Positions 15,230-22,801 of a stretch of DNA of 64,000 nucleotides are shown here, one piece after another; position 1 is the first letter of the stretch, and every line of letters starts with the position of its first letter. The stretch comes from Polynucleobacter sp. 73C-SIWE (lineage in GTDB: Bacteria; Pseudomonadota; Gammaproteobacteria; Burkholderiales; Burkholderiaceae). The DNA lies in contig NZ_JACVOK010000001.1 in the NCBI RefSeq assembly GCF_018882465.1, forward strand, positions 1,116,001-1,180,000, read 5' to 3'. Below the pieces are notes generated by a model, which was not told the origin of the DNA, did no database searches, and saw only the letters and a list, made by a program, of their open reading frames with translations. The position numbers and the translations under genes were made by a program.

Positions 15230-15768
15230 TTTCTCTGCGGAGTAGTCGTAGTATTAATAATCATACATCCTCAATCGCTACTATCCAGTAGGCCCCTTAT
15301 TTTTTCCAAAGGGTGCCACATTTCACAAGCCCAGAAAGACAAAACCCCCGCTATTGCTAGTGAAGGTTTCTGGATGCTGGTGAGTCAAGCGAGATTGACT
15401 GCGTCGAAACTTCGTTTTCAAACTCGCGACCAACGGATTTAAAGAGTTTTTTAACTCCGAAAGACAAAATTTAACGCGGAAAACCACACTAGATATTATT
15501 TTTTAGAGTGAATGCTTGCGGTTATAAATTTTAAAAATTCACTGGCTTTATCGTTCCTAGATAAGCTCAAACCCTCCTTTCGGAGGGAATAAAATGTGCT
15601 GGGTTGTTGTATATTAAATTTGTGAATTCAGACCCATATCTTTTATTGATGTAATAATGAACACAGGCTTACAGCTTATTAGACATTATTAATACTGTTT
15701 AGAAATTGCATGACCACACTTATTTCTTGCCAACTCTATGGTCAACATCCTCTACTTCTGGAATTTTT
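15230..15768. other. Intergenic interval with relic copy 3 and a hairpin
   Basis: No supported gene. It contains the tRNA-derived repeat at 15373-15438, preceded by a degenerate terminator-like stretch at 15346-15372, and a separate CCCTCC-TTTC-GGAGGG hairpin at 15572-15587 that lacks a T run. Promoters for the flanking divergent genes must lie here, but I cannot assign them with confidence. Confidence 0.5.
15373..15438. repeat. tRNA-Lys 3'-end relic with T-loop insertion, copy 3
   Basis: Same 66-base unit as 14483-14548, with GTCAAGC in place of GTCGGGC and otherwise identical. It includes the 24-base T-loop replacement. It is 890 bases from copy 2 in direct orientation. The shared insertion shows the two copies descend from one another, not independently from the intact tRNA gene. 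Confidence 0.85.
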
Positions 15769-16548
15769 ATGAACAGCAGAATTTATTTTCTAAAAAAACA
15801 GTTTATTTTTTTTATCATCTGCTTCATCGGCATTTTGCCGATGGCATTTGCTCAAGATTATTGGGGCAAGAGTGTTATCAAGCAGCCCAGCGATTATATT
15901 TTTGGTTATGGAAGTTTAATTAATACCGCCAGCAGAAATTCTTCAGTCACCACGCCAATTCCTGCGATACCTGTAAGAGTATCTGCTCAGTTTGGCTTTG
16001 CTCGTGTATGGAATGATAGAGCACCATCAGGTTTTACTGCACTCGGTTTAAGAAAAGCAGATTCCTCTATGCCCGCCACTACTATCAATGGCGTATTATT
16101 TCCAGTGGCTGGTGGCGATATTGCTGCTTACGACAAGCGGGAAGAGGGCTATGCCCGTATAGAAGTACCCCGCTCACAAATTGAAGCTCTCTCATGGCAA
16201 AGTCTTCCCAATGAGGGGCGCATTTGGGTCTATGTACCAGTTCGCTCAGGAGGTGAGCCAGGCGTTGGGTTGCCTATACCTAATGGCAGGTATCCATTGC
16301 TCCAATCCTACATTGATGTTGTGGTTGAGGGCGGGCTTGAGTACGGCGAGGAGTACGCTAGGGAACTTATCGCAACGACCAAGGGGTGGAACGCTTATTG
16401 GCTAAATGATCGTATTTTGGCTCGGCGTCCTTGGGTTGCGGATACGAAATACAGTACTGTCGATGCCTTATTAAAAAGGGTGCCAACCTTTCAGAATCGT
16501 TTGCTCCCAGAAGACTATGCAGCTCAGCTAGTTGTGTCATCAAAATGA
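15769..16548 (+). CDS. Exported gamma-glutamylcyclotransferase-fold protein
   Basis: Protein of 259 residues from the ATG at 15769; an in-frame TTG at 15706 would add residues before the signal peptide. The signal peptide spans about 1-28 and ends PMAFA. The mature protein starts the GGCT/AIG2 fold with YIFGYGSL (46-50 is GYGSL), a substrate-binding loop, and the acidic DKREEGYARIEV segment where the family's catalytic Glu sits. GGCT enzymes cyclise gamma-glutamyl peptides to 5-oxoproline. A periplasmic member is less usual, so the real substrate is uncertain. A clear terminator follows at 16588. Confidence 0.75.
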   Translation: MNSRIYFLKKQFIFFIICFIGILPMAFAQDYWGKSVIKQPSDYIFGYGSLINTASRNSSVTTPIPAIPVRVSAQFGFARVWNDRAPSGFTALGLRKADSSMPATTINGVLFPVAGGDIAAYDKREEGYARIEVPRSQIEALSWQSLPNEGRIWVYVPVRSGGEPGVGLPIPNGRYPLLQSYIDVVVEGGLEYGEEYARELIATTKGWNAYWLNDRILARRPWVADTKYSTVDALLKRVPTFQNRLLPEDYAAQLVVSSK

Positions 16549-16587
16549 ATGGAGCATATCGCAGTAGATAATTTTGATTAAGAAAAT

Positions 16588-16611
16588 AAAAGCCACCCTA
16601 GGGTGGCTTTT
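16588..16611. terminator. Bidirectional Rho-independent terminator
   Basis: Perfect palindrome AAAAGCCACCC/GGGTGGCTTTT with a two-base centre, placed between the convergent GGCT and S1/P1 nuclease genes so that it can stop both. It shares its core with the terminator-like halves of relics at 17502 and 19156, but its right flank does not convincingly match the tRNA end. Confidence 0.88.
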
Positions 16612-16656
16612 ATAGTGAGTGAGCATGACTACATTGGATTTATCGATCTTTGATTG

Positions 16657-17436
16657 CTATTGAAAGATGGTATTAAGCAACTGGGCCAGCCGATCACCCG
16701 CAAGCTTAAGTCTGGCTTTAAGAATTGGGGTGTAGTGATCTATATACTGCTGATCAACAATGCGTATTGGATAGAAATTTTTTTCATGGACGATATTGCA
16801 GGACTCGGTGGCAGCATTGAGCGGATCTATATTTAAGTAATCCCCGGATTTCATCTGATTGGATGTTAGATCCAGTGCTAATGTATTGGTTGGCATGTTA
16901 AAGCTCTTAATAAGATCAGAGTCCCAAAACAAATGCAAATTAGTTCCCTTGCCAAAAGCTTGTATTTGGTAATTGTTGCCGCCTTTATCTTCAATGTAGC
17001 CCGCATGCAAAGGCTGGTGGATGTCACCCATAAAGTGAACAACGTATTTAAGGGCAAGTAGTCTTTTCTGGTCGGATTCTTTTGATCCCAAAATCTGCAT
17101 CTGTTGTTGTAAAGCCTCAATTACGCAACCCCCGTTTGCGCAATCTCGCTCGGGAACATATAAACAAGACCCTTTTGGAAAATTAATGTAATGCCACCGA
17201 GCAGAAATCTTGGTTACATGCTCATCTGGCCAGGTTGAGATACTTACCAGAGAAGAGCCGGGCTCCAAGCTTAATAATTTACTAATTTGACTCTTGGCTT
17301 TCGGTGACAGTTGGGATTGGGCGATTTGAGCGACTACTTGGTGGCCCTCAGCTCCCCATGCAAATGCGGCCTTTAAGAAAAATACTTGAAGAGCGAGAAT
17401 GAAGATTAATTTAATTAAGTAGGAAATTTTTTGCAT
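16657..17436 (-). CDS. Exported S1/P1-type zinc nuclease
   Basis: Protein of 259 residues with a signal peptide over 1-26 (AAFA then WGAEGHQ). Zinc ligands of the P1 family are all present: mature N-terminal W27, H32, D71, H82, H134, D138, H144, H168 and D172, with HFMGDIHQPLH as the signature. W27, H32 and D71 have the same spacing as in P1 nuclease. It should cleave single-stranded DNA or RNA in the periplasm or outside the cell, perhaps for phosphate and nucleoside scavenging. It lies alone on the minus strand in the tRNA-relic array, convergent with the GGCT gene. Confidence 0.9.
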   Translation of the reverse strand: MQKISYLIKLIFILALQVFFLKAAFAWGAEGHQVVAQIAQSQLSPKAKSQISKLLSLEPGSSLVSISTWPDEHVTKISARWHYINFPKGSCLYVPERDCANGGCVIEALQQQMQILGSKESDQKRLLALKYVVHFMGDIHQPLHAGYIEDKGGNNYQIQAFGKGTNLHLFWDSDLIKSFNMPTNTLALDLTSNQMKSGDYLNIDPLNAATESCNIVHEKNFYPIRIVDQQYIDHYTPILKARLKLAGDRLAQLLNTIFQ

Positions 17437-17501
17437 TAGGCTAATGTAGCATCTAGATTGAATTTCAGCTATTGAGTTTATATTTTTAGCCTAATAAATT
17501 T

Positions 17502-17557
17502 AAAAGAAAAAGCCATCCGAAGGTAGCTTTTGTATTACTGGTAGGTTAGACGAGATT
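17502..17557. repeat. Terminator plus tRNA-Lys 3'-end relic, copy 5
   Basis: A terminator-like AAAAAGCCATCC..GGTAGCTTTTGTATT is followed by ACTGGTAGGTTAGACGAGATT, a degraded form of the tRNA end GGTGGGTCGGGCGAGATT. It is clearly related to 19156-19223, including the TTTTGTATT spacer. The two bracket the three-gene cytochrome operon. Confidence 0.62.
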
Positions 17558-17631
17558 ATCCCCAGTAATTAGATGGGGTATTCAATGCTCTCATCCTGAA
17601 GGCGCATACTAGTAGGATATATGGGGAATAA

Positions 17632-18015
17632 ATGCGGATGAGAGTATTAATATTGGCTTTATCTTTGACTTGCTGTGGCGTCGCTCATGCAATCACGCCA
17701 CGGGATCTTTTGAAGACTTATGAGTCCAAGTCTGGCAAAGCGTCAGTAAGCAAGGGTGAGCAATTTTTTAATGCCAAACATGGAAAAGAGTGGAGCTGCG
17801 CTTCATGTCATGAGAATCCACCAAACCATGAAACTAAGCATATCGTTACGGGTAAGGTAATTAAACCCCTATCACCCAATACTGATCCAACTCGCTTTAC
17901 TGATGAAGCTAAGGCGGATAAGTGGTTTAAGCGTAACTGTAATGATGTTCTAGGGCGTGAATGTACTGCGCAAGAAAAAGCAGATGTTCTTGTTTGGCTT
18001 TTAAGTATTAAGTAG
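17632..18015 (+). CDS. shp: SHP-type monoheme cytochrome c (DUF1924)
   Basis: Exported protein of 127 residues with a signal peptide over about 1-20 (GVAHA) and one heme site CASCH at 56-60. The segment RNCNDVLGRECT near 101-112 carries the two Cys that form the disulfide next to the unusual Asn heme ligand in sphaeroides heme protein (SHP). SHP family cytochromes bind O2 or NO at a heme whose Asn ligand can swing away. The next two genes are the family's usual diheme cytochrome and b561 partners. Electrons would flow from quinol via b561 and the diheme protein to SHP. Confidence 0.88.
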   Translation: MRMRVLILALSLTCCGVAHAITPRDLLKTYESKSGKASVSKGEQFFNAKHGKEWSCASCHENPPNHETKHIVTGKVIKPLSPNTDPTRFTDEAKADKWFKRNCNDVLGRECTAQEKADVLVWLLSIK

Positions 18016-18022
18016 GGTGTAT

Positions 18023-18481
18023 ATGAAAAATTACTTAAGCTTGTTGCTAGCTGTATTACTGATCAGTCCAGCCATGGGAGCAAAAATGCCCATGCCATCT
18101 GATATGCCTAAGTCATATGAAGCCGAGTGTGCTAGCTGTCATATGCTATATCCACCTGGATTGCTTGGAGAGCAGACTTGGCAAAACATCATGAGCGGAC
18201 TTAGTAAGCATTTTGGTGCGGACGCCAGCATTGACGATAAAGAGAAAAAAGAAATCAGTGCTTGGTTAAAGAAAAATGCCGCCACTAAGCAAAAATATAA
18301 CGTGTTAGCACCAGATAATCGCATTACTAAAACACCATGGTTTATTCGTGAACATGACGAGATCAAGTCTGATGTTTGGAAAAGAGTTGGTATCAAAAGT
18401 CCGGCTAATTGCGGGGCCTGTCATATTAATGCGACTGAGGGCATCTTCAGCGAAAAGAATATTTCAATACCCGCTAAATGA
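18023..18481 (+). CDS. dhc: Diheme cytochrome c (DHC), SHP partner
   Basis: Protein of 152 residues from the ATG at 18023; an in-frame GTG at 18017 is the alternative. It has a signal peptide ending near PAMGA. Heme sites are CASCH at 36-40 and CGACH at 130-134, one near each end, as in the diheme cytochromes that reduce SHP. It begins eight bases after the shp stop and overlaps the next gene by four, so all three are cotranscribed. The periplasmic carrier role is inferred from studied SHP operons. Confidence 0.85.
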   Translation: MKNYLSLLLAVLLISPAMGAKMPMPSDMPKSYEAECASCHMLYPPGLLGEQTWQNIMSGLSKHFGADASIDDKEKKEISAWLKKNAATKQKYNVLAPDNRITKTPWFIREHDEIKSDVWKRVGIKSPANCGACHINATEGIFSEKNISIPAK

Positions 18482-19116
18482 TTAATAAGACAACAATTTT
18501 GGTATGGGATGTACCGACCCGGGTTTTTCATTGGCTTTTAGTGGTTTGCTTTGCTGGCGCTTGGCTTACTGCAGAGAGTGAGCGCCTCCAAATGATCCAC
18601 TATGCATTTGGATATTCTGCGTGTGCATTAATTCTCTTTAGGGTTGTGTGGGGTTTTGTTGGCACAAGGTACGCGCGCTTTACCCAATTTGTTAAGGGCC
18701 CAGCAGAAATGTGGAAACACGCTAAGACATTACTGGGCAACCATCAAGATGCGAACCCCGGACATAATCCCTTAGGCGGCATTGTGATGGTTGGTCTAAT
18801 GCTACTGATTTTATTGATAGGTCTCACCGGCTACCTCAGTGTGAAGGAGTCTTTGGGGGATTTGATGAGTGAGGCACATGAGGCGATATCAAGCCTAGCC
18901 TTAGCAGTAGTTGCGATTCACGTTGCTGCTGCCATCATGATGAGCTTTCTACAAAAAGAGAATTTGGTGAAAGCAATGGTAGATGGAAAAAAACAGGGGT
19001 TACCTGATCAGGGTATTCGATATCCACAGTATGTAGTTGGAGGCTTACTAATACTGGCTTCGGGATACATTTTTTATTTGGTTATTAGCGGTTCTTTGCC
19101 AGGCCTTACGCAATAG
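18478..19116 (+). CDS. Cytochrome b561, SHP operon
   Basis: Membrane cytochrome b of 212 residues with four hydrophobic segments plus a C-terminal one. Heme ligands are likely H18 (RVFHWLL), the His in MIHYAFGYS, and the later His in EAHEAISS and VAIHVAAA. It opens with the family pattern VWDVPTRVFHW. It would oxidise quinol and reduce the diheme cytochrome. Its ATG overlaps the preceding stop (ATGA). A repeat of the tRNA-relic family follows about 40 bases after its stop. Confidence 0.87.
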   Translation: MINKTTILVWDVPTRVFHWLLVVCFAGAWLTAESERLQMIHYAFGYSACALILFRVVWGFVGTRYARFTQFVKGPAEMWKHAKTLLGNHQDANPGHNPLGGIVMVGLMLLILLIGLTGYLSVKESLGDLMSEAHEAISSLALAVVAIHVAAAIMMSFLQKENLVKAMVDGKKQGLPDQGIRYPQYVVGGLLILASGYIFYLVISGSLPGLTQ

Positions 19117-19155
19117 CATCCAAAAAAGACAATCATTTTCATGGGTATAAAACCT

Positions 19156-19223
19156 AAAAAGAAAAAGCCACCCGAGGTTGGCTTTTGTATTGCTGGAGAG
19201 TCGGGCGGGATTCGAACTCATGC
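19156..19223. repeat. Terminator plus tRNA-Lys 3'-end relic, copy 6
   Basis: Terminator-like AAAAAGCCACCC..GGTTGGCTTTTGTATT, then GGAGAGTCGGGCGGGATT and CGAACTCATGC. Here the normal T-loop TTCGAA is intact, without the 24-base replacement of copies 2 and 3. It lies in the same orientation as the tRNA, between the cytochrome operon and the DUF2252 gene. Confidence 0.75.
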
Positions 19224-19228
19224 TTTAG

Positions 19229-20635
19229 CTAAAAGTTTTCAGTTGCACAAGAGATCTTTCCAGATTTAATCGCTCTTAAAAATGTGGCATAGTCGGCCTC
19301 ATTTTGTTTGCTATAAGCAATCGCAAACTTTACTAGAGCATCATCTAGGGCTTCGCTTTTTCCACAGTAGCCAGCCAGAACGGCAGGATCTCCTGAACGG
19401 GCGTGGGCATTGGCTAATGCCCATCCAAAGAGTTTTGCAAAATCAGGAAATACTTCAGTGTTGATACCATCTCCACCAACTGAAATTCCACCCTTCATAT
19501 CGCGTAACTGCCGAACATAGAAATCTGATTCTGCTGATTTGCCAAAACCTAAAAAGAGATCAGGGGCTCCCTGAATTAGGCATTGCCCATGGACAACGCG
19601 CTCCCCCTCTGACTTAAATTTTGAATTGGGAAAAAATGATGCAAGTACAGATTTTTGAGCCTCTTTTGTTTGGAGGAAAAGCGGATCGTTTTTATCGAGT
19701 CCCTCAAAATACATTACCCAGCAACCGGTTCCTACGCTACCAACCCCAACAACTTTTCTTGCCCAATCAATCCATTTGTAGCGCGCTAATAAATGTTTGC
19801 GATCTGGTGGTAGAGACTGAATGTAGGAATTAAGACCTTCGTCATTTAGCTTTGTAATACTTCTTCCATGAGGTGAAAATTCGGGATGCTCTATAAGCGG
19901 AGGGTTATTAATGAGTCGAATTCCTGCTTCGGTTATTTCTGTTAATTTCCCGAGAATACCGTGACCGCTATTTTTCCGCGCTTTATCTAGTAATTCCTTT
20001 AAATATTGTTGGCTTGCTGGTGCTGCATTTTTCGCTGCAATACTTTTCAGTGATTTTTCATCAATATAGGTACGCTTTAAATCAATGTATGGCATAGAGG
20101 CATATTGGCGTAGATTAATTCGATATGCTCTAGCGATATTCCGTACTAATTCTTCACCATAAGTCTGATCTTGACCAAGCAATTGGGAGGCAATCATGGC
20201 ACTGGCTGCAAGGCGCTTTAAATCCCAGTCAAAGTTACCCGGTAGAGTTTCATCGAAATCATTAATTCCAAAGACTAGTTGGTGCTCTGTAGTCGAAAAG
20301 AATCCAAAATTGCTAACATGCATATCCCCACATAATTGAACCTCAATAGAGGGGCTTGGTAGTTTGGCTAAGTCTTGGGCCATGCACGCAGCACCGCCTC
20401 TAAAAAAGGCAAAGGGATCGACCGCCATTCGAGCATGGCGAATTGGGACGTAATCTGGGATTCTGGTTTTTGCTTGAGCAAGTAAAATCTCAATTGGTTC
20501 TTGGCGCTTACTTTTTACAGTAAATTCTCCAATTGAGGATCGATTGATCTCTTTGCGAATCGACTTTCCTAAATCAAGCCGCTCTTGCAGGCTTGGATTT
20601 CTTGCGAGAAAGTAATCGTATAGTTTGCTAGTCAT
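19229..20635 (-). CDS. DUF2252 family protein
   Basis: Protein of 468 residues without signal peptide. It carries family-typical blocks MAVDPFAFFRGGAACMAQDL, LCGDMHVSNFGFF and INDFDETLPGNFDWDLKRL, then SVGTGCWVMYFEGL. The HVSNFG and DFDE motifs resemble the catalytic and metal loops of kinase-like phosphotransferases, and DUF2252 is thought to be distantly related to that fold. No substrate is known. It is the last gene of the tRNA-relic array and ends just right of copy 6. Confidence 0.82.
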   Translation of the reverse strand: MTSKLYDYFLARNPSLQERLDLGKSIRKEINRSSIGEFTVKSKRQEPIEILLAQAKTRIPDYVPIRHARMAVDPFAFFRGGAACMAQDLAKLPSPSIEVQLCGDMHVSNFGFFSTTEHQLVFGINDFDETLPGNFDWDLKRLAASAMIASQLLGQDQTYGEELVRNIARAYRINLRQYASMPYIDLKRTYIDEKSLKSIAAKNAAPASQQYLKELLDKARKNSGHGILGKLTEITEAGIRLINNPPLIEHPEFSPHGRSITKLNDEGLNSYIQSLPPDRKHLLARYKWIDWARKVVGVGSVGTGCWVMYFEGLDKNDPLFLQTKEAQKSVLASFFPNSKFKSEGERVVHGQCLIQGAPDLFLGFGKSAESDFYVRQLRDMKGGISVGGDGINTEVFPDFAKLFGWALANAHARSGDPAVLAGYCGKSEALDDALVKFAIAYSKQNEADYATFLRAIKSGKISCATENF

Positions 20636-20668
20636 GTCAATATGATCTCATAGACATTGAGCATTAAA

Positions 20669-20690
20669 AAAGCCCCGCAGAGCGAGGCTT
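20669..20690 (-). terminator. Terminator after tRNA-Lys
   Basis: Stem AGCCCCGC/GCGAGGCT (20671-20678 and 20682-20689, one mismatch) with an AGA loop, followed by a T run on the minus strand, ten bases after the tRNA 3' end. Degenerate copies of it accompany several of the tRNA relics. Confidence 0.8.
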
Positions 20691-20699
20691 AGTGATGCT

Positions 20700-20775
20700 T
20701 GGTGGGTCGGGCGAGATTCGAACTCGCGACCAACGGATTAAAAGTCCGCTGCTCTACCGACTGAGCTACCGACCC
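20700..20775 (-). tRNA. tRNA-Lys (anticodon TTT)
   Basis: 76 bases including the encoded CCA. Acceptor stem GGGTCGG/CCGACCC, D-arm GCTC..GAGC, anticodon stem CGGAC/ATCCG region with loop CTTTTAA giving anticodon TTT, and T-arm GCGAG-TTCGAAT-CTCGC. It reads on the minus strand. Its 3' half is the source of the relics at 13.66, 14.48, 15.37, 17.50 and 19.16 kb, all of which lie on its 3' side. Confidence 0.97.
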
Positions 20776-20861
20776 GGTAAAACAGAAATTATAGCAAGAA
20801 GTTTGTAGCTGCTCCTGGGGTCTAGGCCGTCTGCCCGTAAGCCCTTGTACTTACAAGTACG

Positions 20862-22208
20862 TTATGAGTTAACCCGTCTGGCCACTGGTGGGTTTTTGGA
20901 AAAATACTCCTTAATTCCTCTCAAAATAGCCTCTGCAATACGATCCTGATAGTTCTCATCATTCAATCTGGCTTCTTCTTGTGGATTGCTGATAAAAGCA
21001 GTTTCTACCAAGATCGAAGGGATGTCTGGGGCCTTCAAAACAGCAAAGCTGGCTTGTTCAACCTTTGTCTTATGCAGAGGTGCAAAACCTCCAATTTGTT
21101 TCAGAATAGATTGACCCACTTGCATGGAGTCTTTGATTTGAGCGGTTGTCGACATATCGAGAAGTAGGTTCGCCACCTGACGATCTTGAGTCTTAATATT
21201 GATGCCACCAATGAGGTCCGAAGCATTTTCTTTATTGGCCATCCAACGGGCCATTGAACTACTTGCACCCATTTGGGAGAGTGCAAATACGGATGCACCT
21301 TTGGCTCTAGGCTCAATAAAGGCATCTGCATGAATCGATACAAATAAATCCGCTTCAACACGCCTGGCTTTTTGAACCCTGACATGCAGTGGTACGAAGT
21401 AATCACCGTCTCTGGTCAAGTAGGGGCGCATATACGCCTCGCTCTCAATCTTTTCTTTGAGTCTTCTTGCAATTGAGAGCACGACATTCTTTTCTCTAGA
21501 TCCTGCAGCTCCAATAGCTCCCGGATCTTCACCGCCATGTCCAGGATCAATCGCAATCGTGATTAATCGTTTGTATTTGGCGGGCGCTGGAATCTCTTTT
21601 GTTTCTGGAATGGCTTGCGCTACTGGTGTTGAAGGTGCTTTTGCTGCTTCTTTATCTTTCTTGGTTGCAAACTGTGCAATTAGATCAATCTCTTCATTGG
21701 CTTTTTCAAGCGCAATTTCTTTTTTAGCACTACTTCTCACCAAAGCCATCAGTGGATCTAGTGGAGTTGTAGGGTAAAGATCAAACACCATGCGGTAGTT
21801 GTATTCAGCAACAGGATCGAGTGTGAAGAGTTGTGGCTTGATGGGTTCTTTTAAGTCAAATACCAAACGCACAATCCCCGGTTGAAATTGCCCGACCCGA
21901 ATCTGCGATACATAAGGATCATTAGGCTTAACTTTAGCCACCAAGTCCTTCAGCGTTGGGTTCAGCTCTAAGCCCTGCACATCAACCACTAATCGATCTG
22001 GATTGGTGAGGATCTGCTGTGTAATCGGTAGTGGGGTGTCAGACTCTAAAGTAATACGGGTGTAATCCTCTGAGGGCCAAATACGAACACCCAATATCTT
22101 GGCGCCCCAAGCGATATCAATCTCAGTAAGAAGGAGGGCAAAGCTCAAGAACTTGACTGAAGTCTTGAGATGCTGGCGTCTAGAGAGATTAGTTTTTTTA
22201 CTACTCAT
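20862..22208 (-). CDS. amiC: N-acetylmuramoyl-L-alanine amidase AmiC
   Basis: Periplasmic enzyme of 448 residues that cleaves the amide bond between MurNAc and the stem peptide during daughter-cell separation. The N-terminus has a twin-arginine-like SRRQHLK and hydrophobic stretch. An AMIN domain at about 37-150 targets it to septal peptidoglycan. The Amidase_3 zinc domain from about 215 shows IDPGHGGEDPG, SREKNVVLS, SIHADAF and the late VETAFISN Glu. tsaE ends four bases before the amiC start, the usual betaproteobacterial arrangement. Confidence 0.93.
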   Translation of the reverse strand: MSSKKTNLSRRQHLKTSVKFLSFALLLTEIDIAWGAKILGVRIWPSEDYTRITLESDTPLPITQQILTNPDRLVVDVQGLELNPTLKDLVAKVKPNDPYVSQIRVGQFQPGIVRLVFDLKEPIKPQLFTLDPVAEYNYRMVFDLYPTTPLDPLMALVRSSAKKEIALEKANEEIDLIAQFATKKDKEAAKAPSTPVAQAIPETKEIPAPAKYKRLITIAIDPGHGGEDPGAIGAAGSREKNVVLSIARRLKEKIESEAYMRPYLTRDGDYFVPLHVRVQKARRVEADLFVSIHADAFIEPRAKGASVFALSQMGASSSMARWMANKENASDLIGGINIKTQDRQVANLLLDMSTTAQIKDSMQVGQSILKQIGGFAPLHKTKVEQASFAVLKAPDIPSILVETAFISNPQEEARLNDENYQDRIAEAILRGIKEYFSKNPPVARRVNS

Positions 22209-22212
22209 ATAT

Positions 22213-22758
22213 TTAGTTGGGCGCTACCTGAATGATATCCACTACTTTTTTGCCTTGCTCAGAAAATGCACTGATATGAATAACGCGTTCATTTTCATCT
22301 TCGCCAGCCGTTAACTCAATCTGAATATCAAATGCGGGTAGAGTGCCCTCAGCCTTTTCTGGCCACTCGATTAAGCAAAATCCCGGCACATCAAAATATT
22401 CTGCAAATCCTGCTTCTTGCCATTCCAATGGATCGCGCATTCTGTAGAGATCAAAGTGATGCGCAGTAAAAGTTTGTTGATGGCTTTGGAGTTCGTAGGG
22501 CTCGCATAAGGTGTAGGTAGGACTCTTTACTTTTCCTGCATAGCCTAAGCCTTGAATCAAATGTCTGGCAAAAGTCGTTTTACCTGCTCCTAGGTCGCCT
22601 TCTAAAGAGATGTTGAGGTGAGCTGCTGGCGATTGTCCAAGCCATTTCTGTATGGAGGCGGCAAGATGCTGGGCTAGGGACGCAGTTTCTGCTTCCTGCC
22701 TACAATATTGCTTAAGCGATGCTTTGGGAGATGCCTGAGGCATCTGATTTCCGGTCAT
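22213..22758 (-). CDS. tsaE: tRNA t6A biosynthesis ATPase TsaE
   Basis: P-loop protein of 181 residues. It carries Walker A GDLGAGKTTF near 54-63, SPTYTL switch region, HFDLYRM, and the Walker-B-like FCLIEWPEKAE. It works with TsaB and TsaD to make N6-threonylcarbamoyladenosine at position 37 of tRNAs decoding ANN. It is followed directly by amiC and is divergent from queG, another tRNA modification gene. Confidence 0.93.
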   Translation of the reverse strand: MTGNQMPQASPKASLKQYCRQEAETASLAQHLAASIQKWLGQSPAAHLNISLEGDLGAGKTTFARHLIQGLGYAGKVKSPTYTLCEPYELQSHQQTFTAHHFDLYRMRDPLEWQEAGFAEYFDVPGFCLIEWPEKAEGTLPAFDIQIELTAGEDENERVIHISAFSEQGKKVVDIIQVAPN

Positions 22759-22801
22759 TGTCCTAGTTTATTCAATTATTGCGCTACATTCTGTATTGCC
22801 T

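Noticed and set aside
15572..15587. CCCTCC-TTTC-GGAGGG hairpin as a terminator
   Set aside because: The stem is good, but neither strand has a T run and no gene ends just before it, so its role is unassigned.
16588..16632. Possible further tRNA-Lys relic after the GGCT gene
   Set aside because: The terminator half resembles the relics at 17502 and 19156, but that core is a generic strong terminator. The right flank matches the tRNA end too poorly to count.
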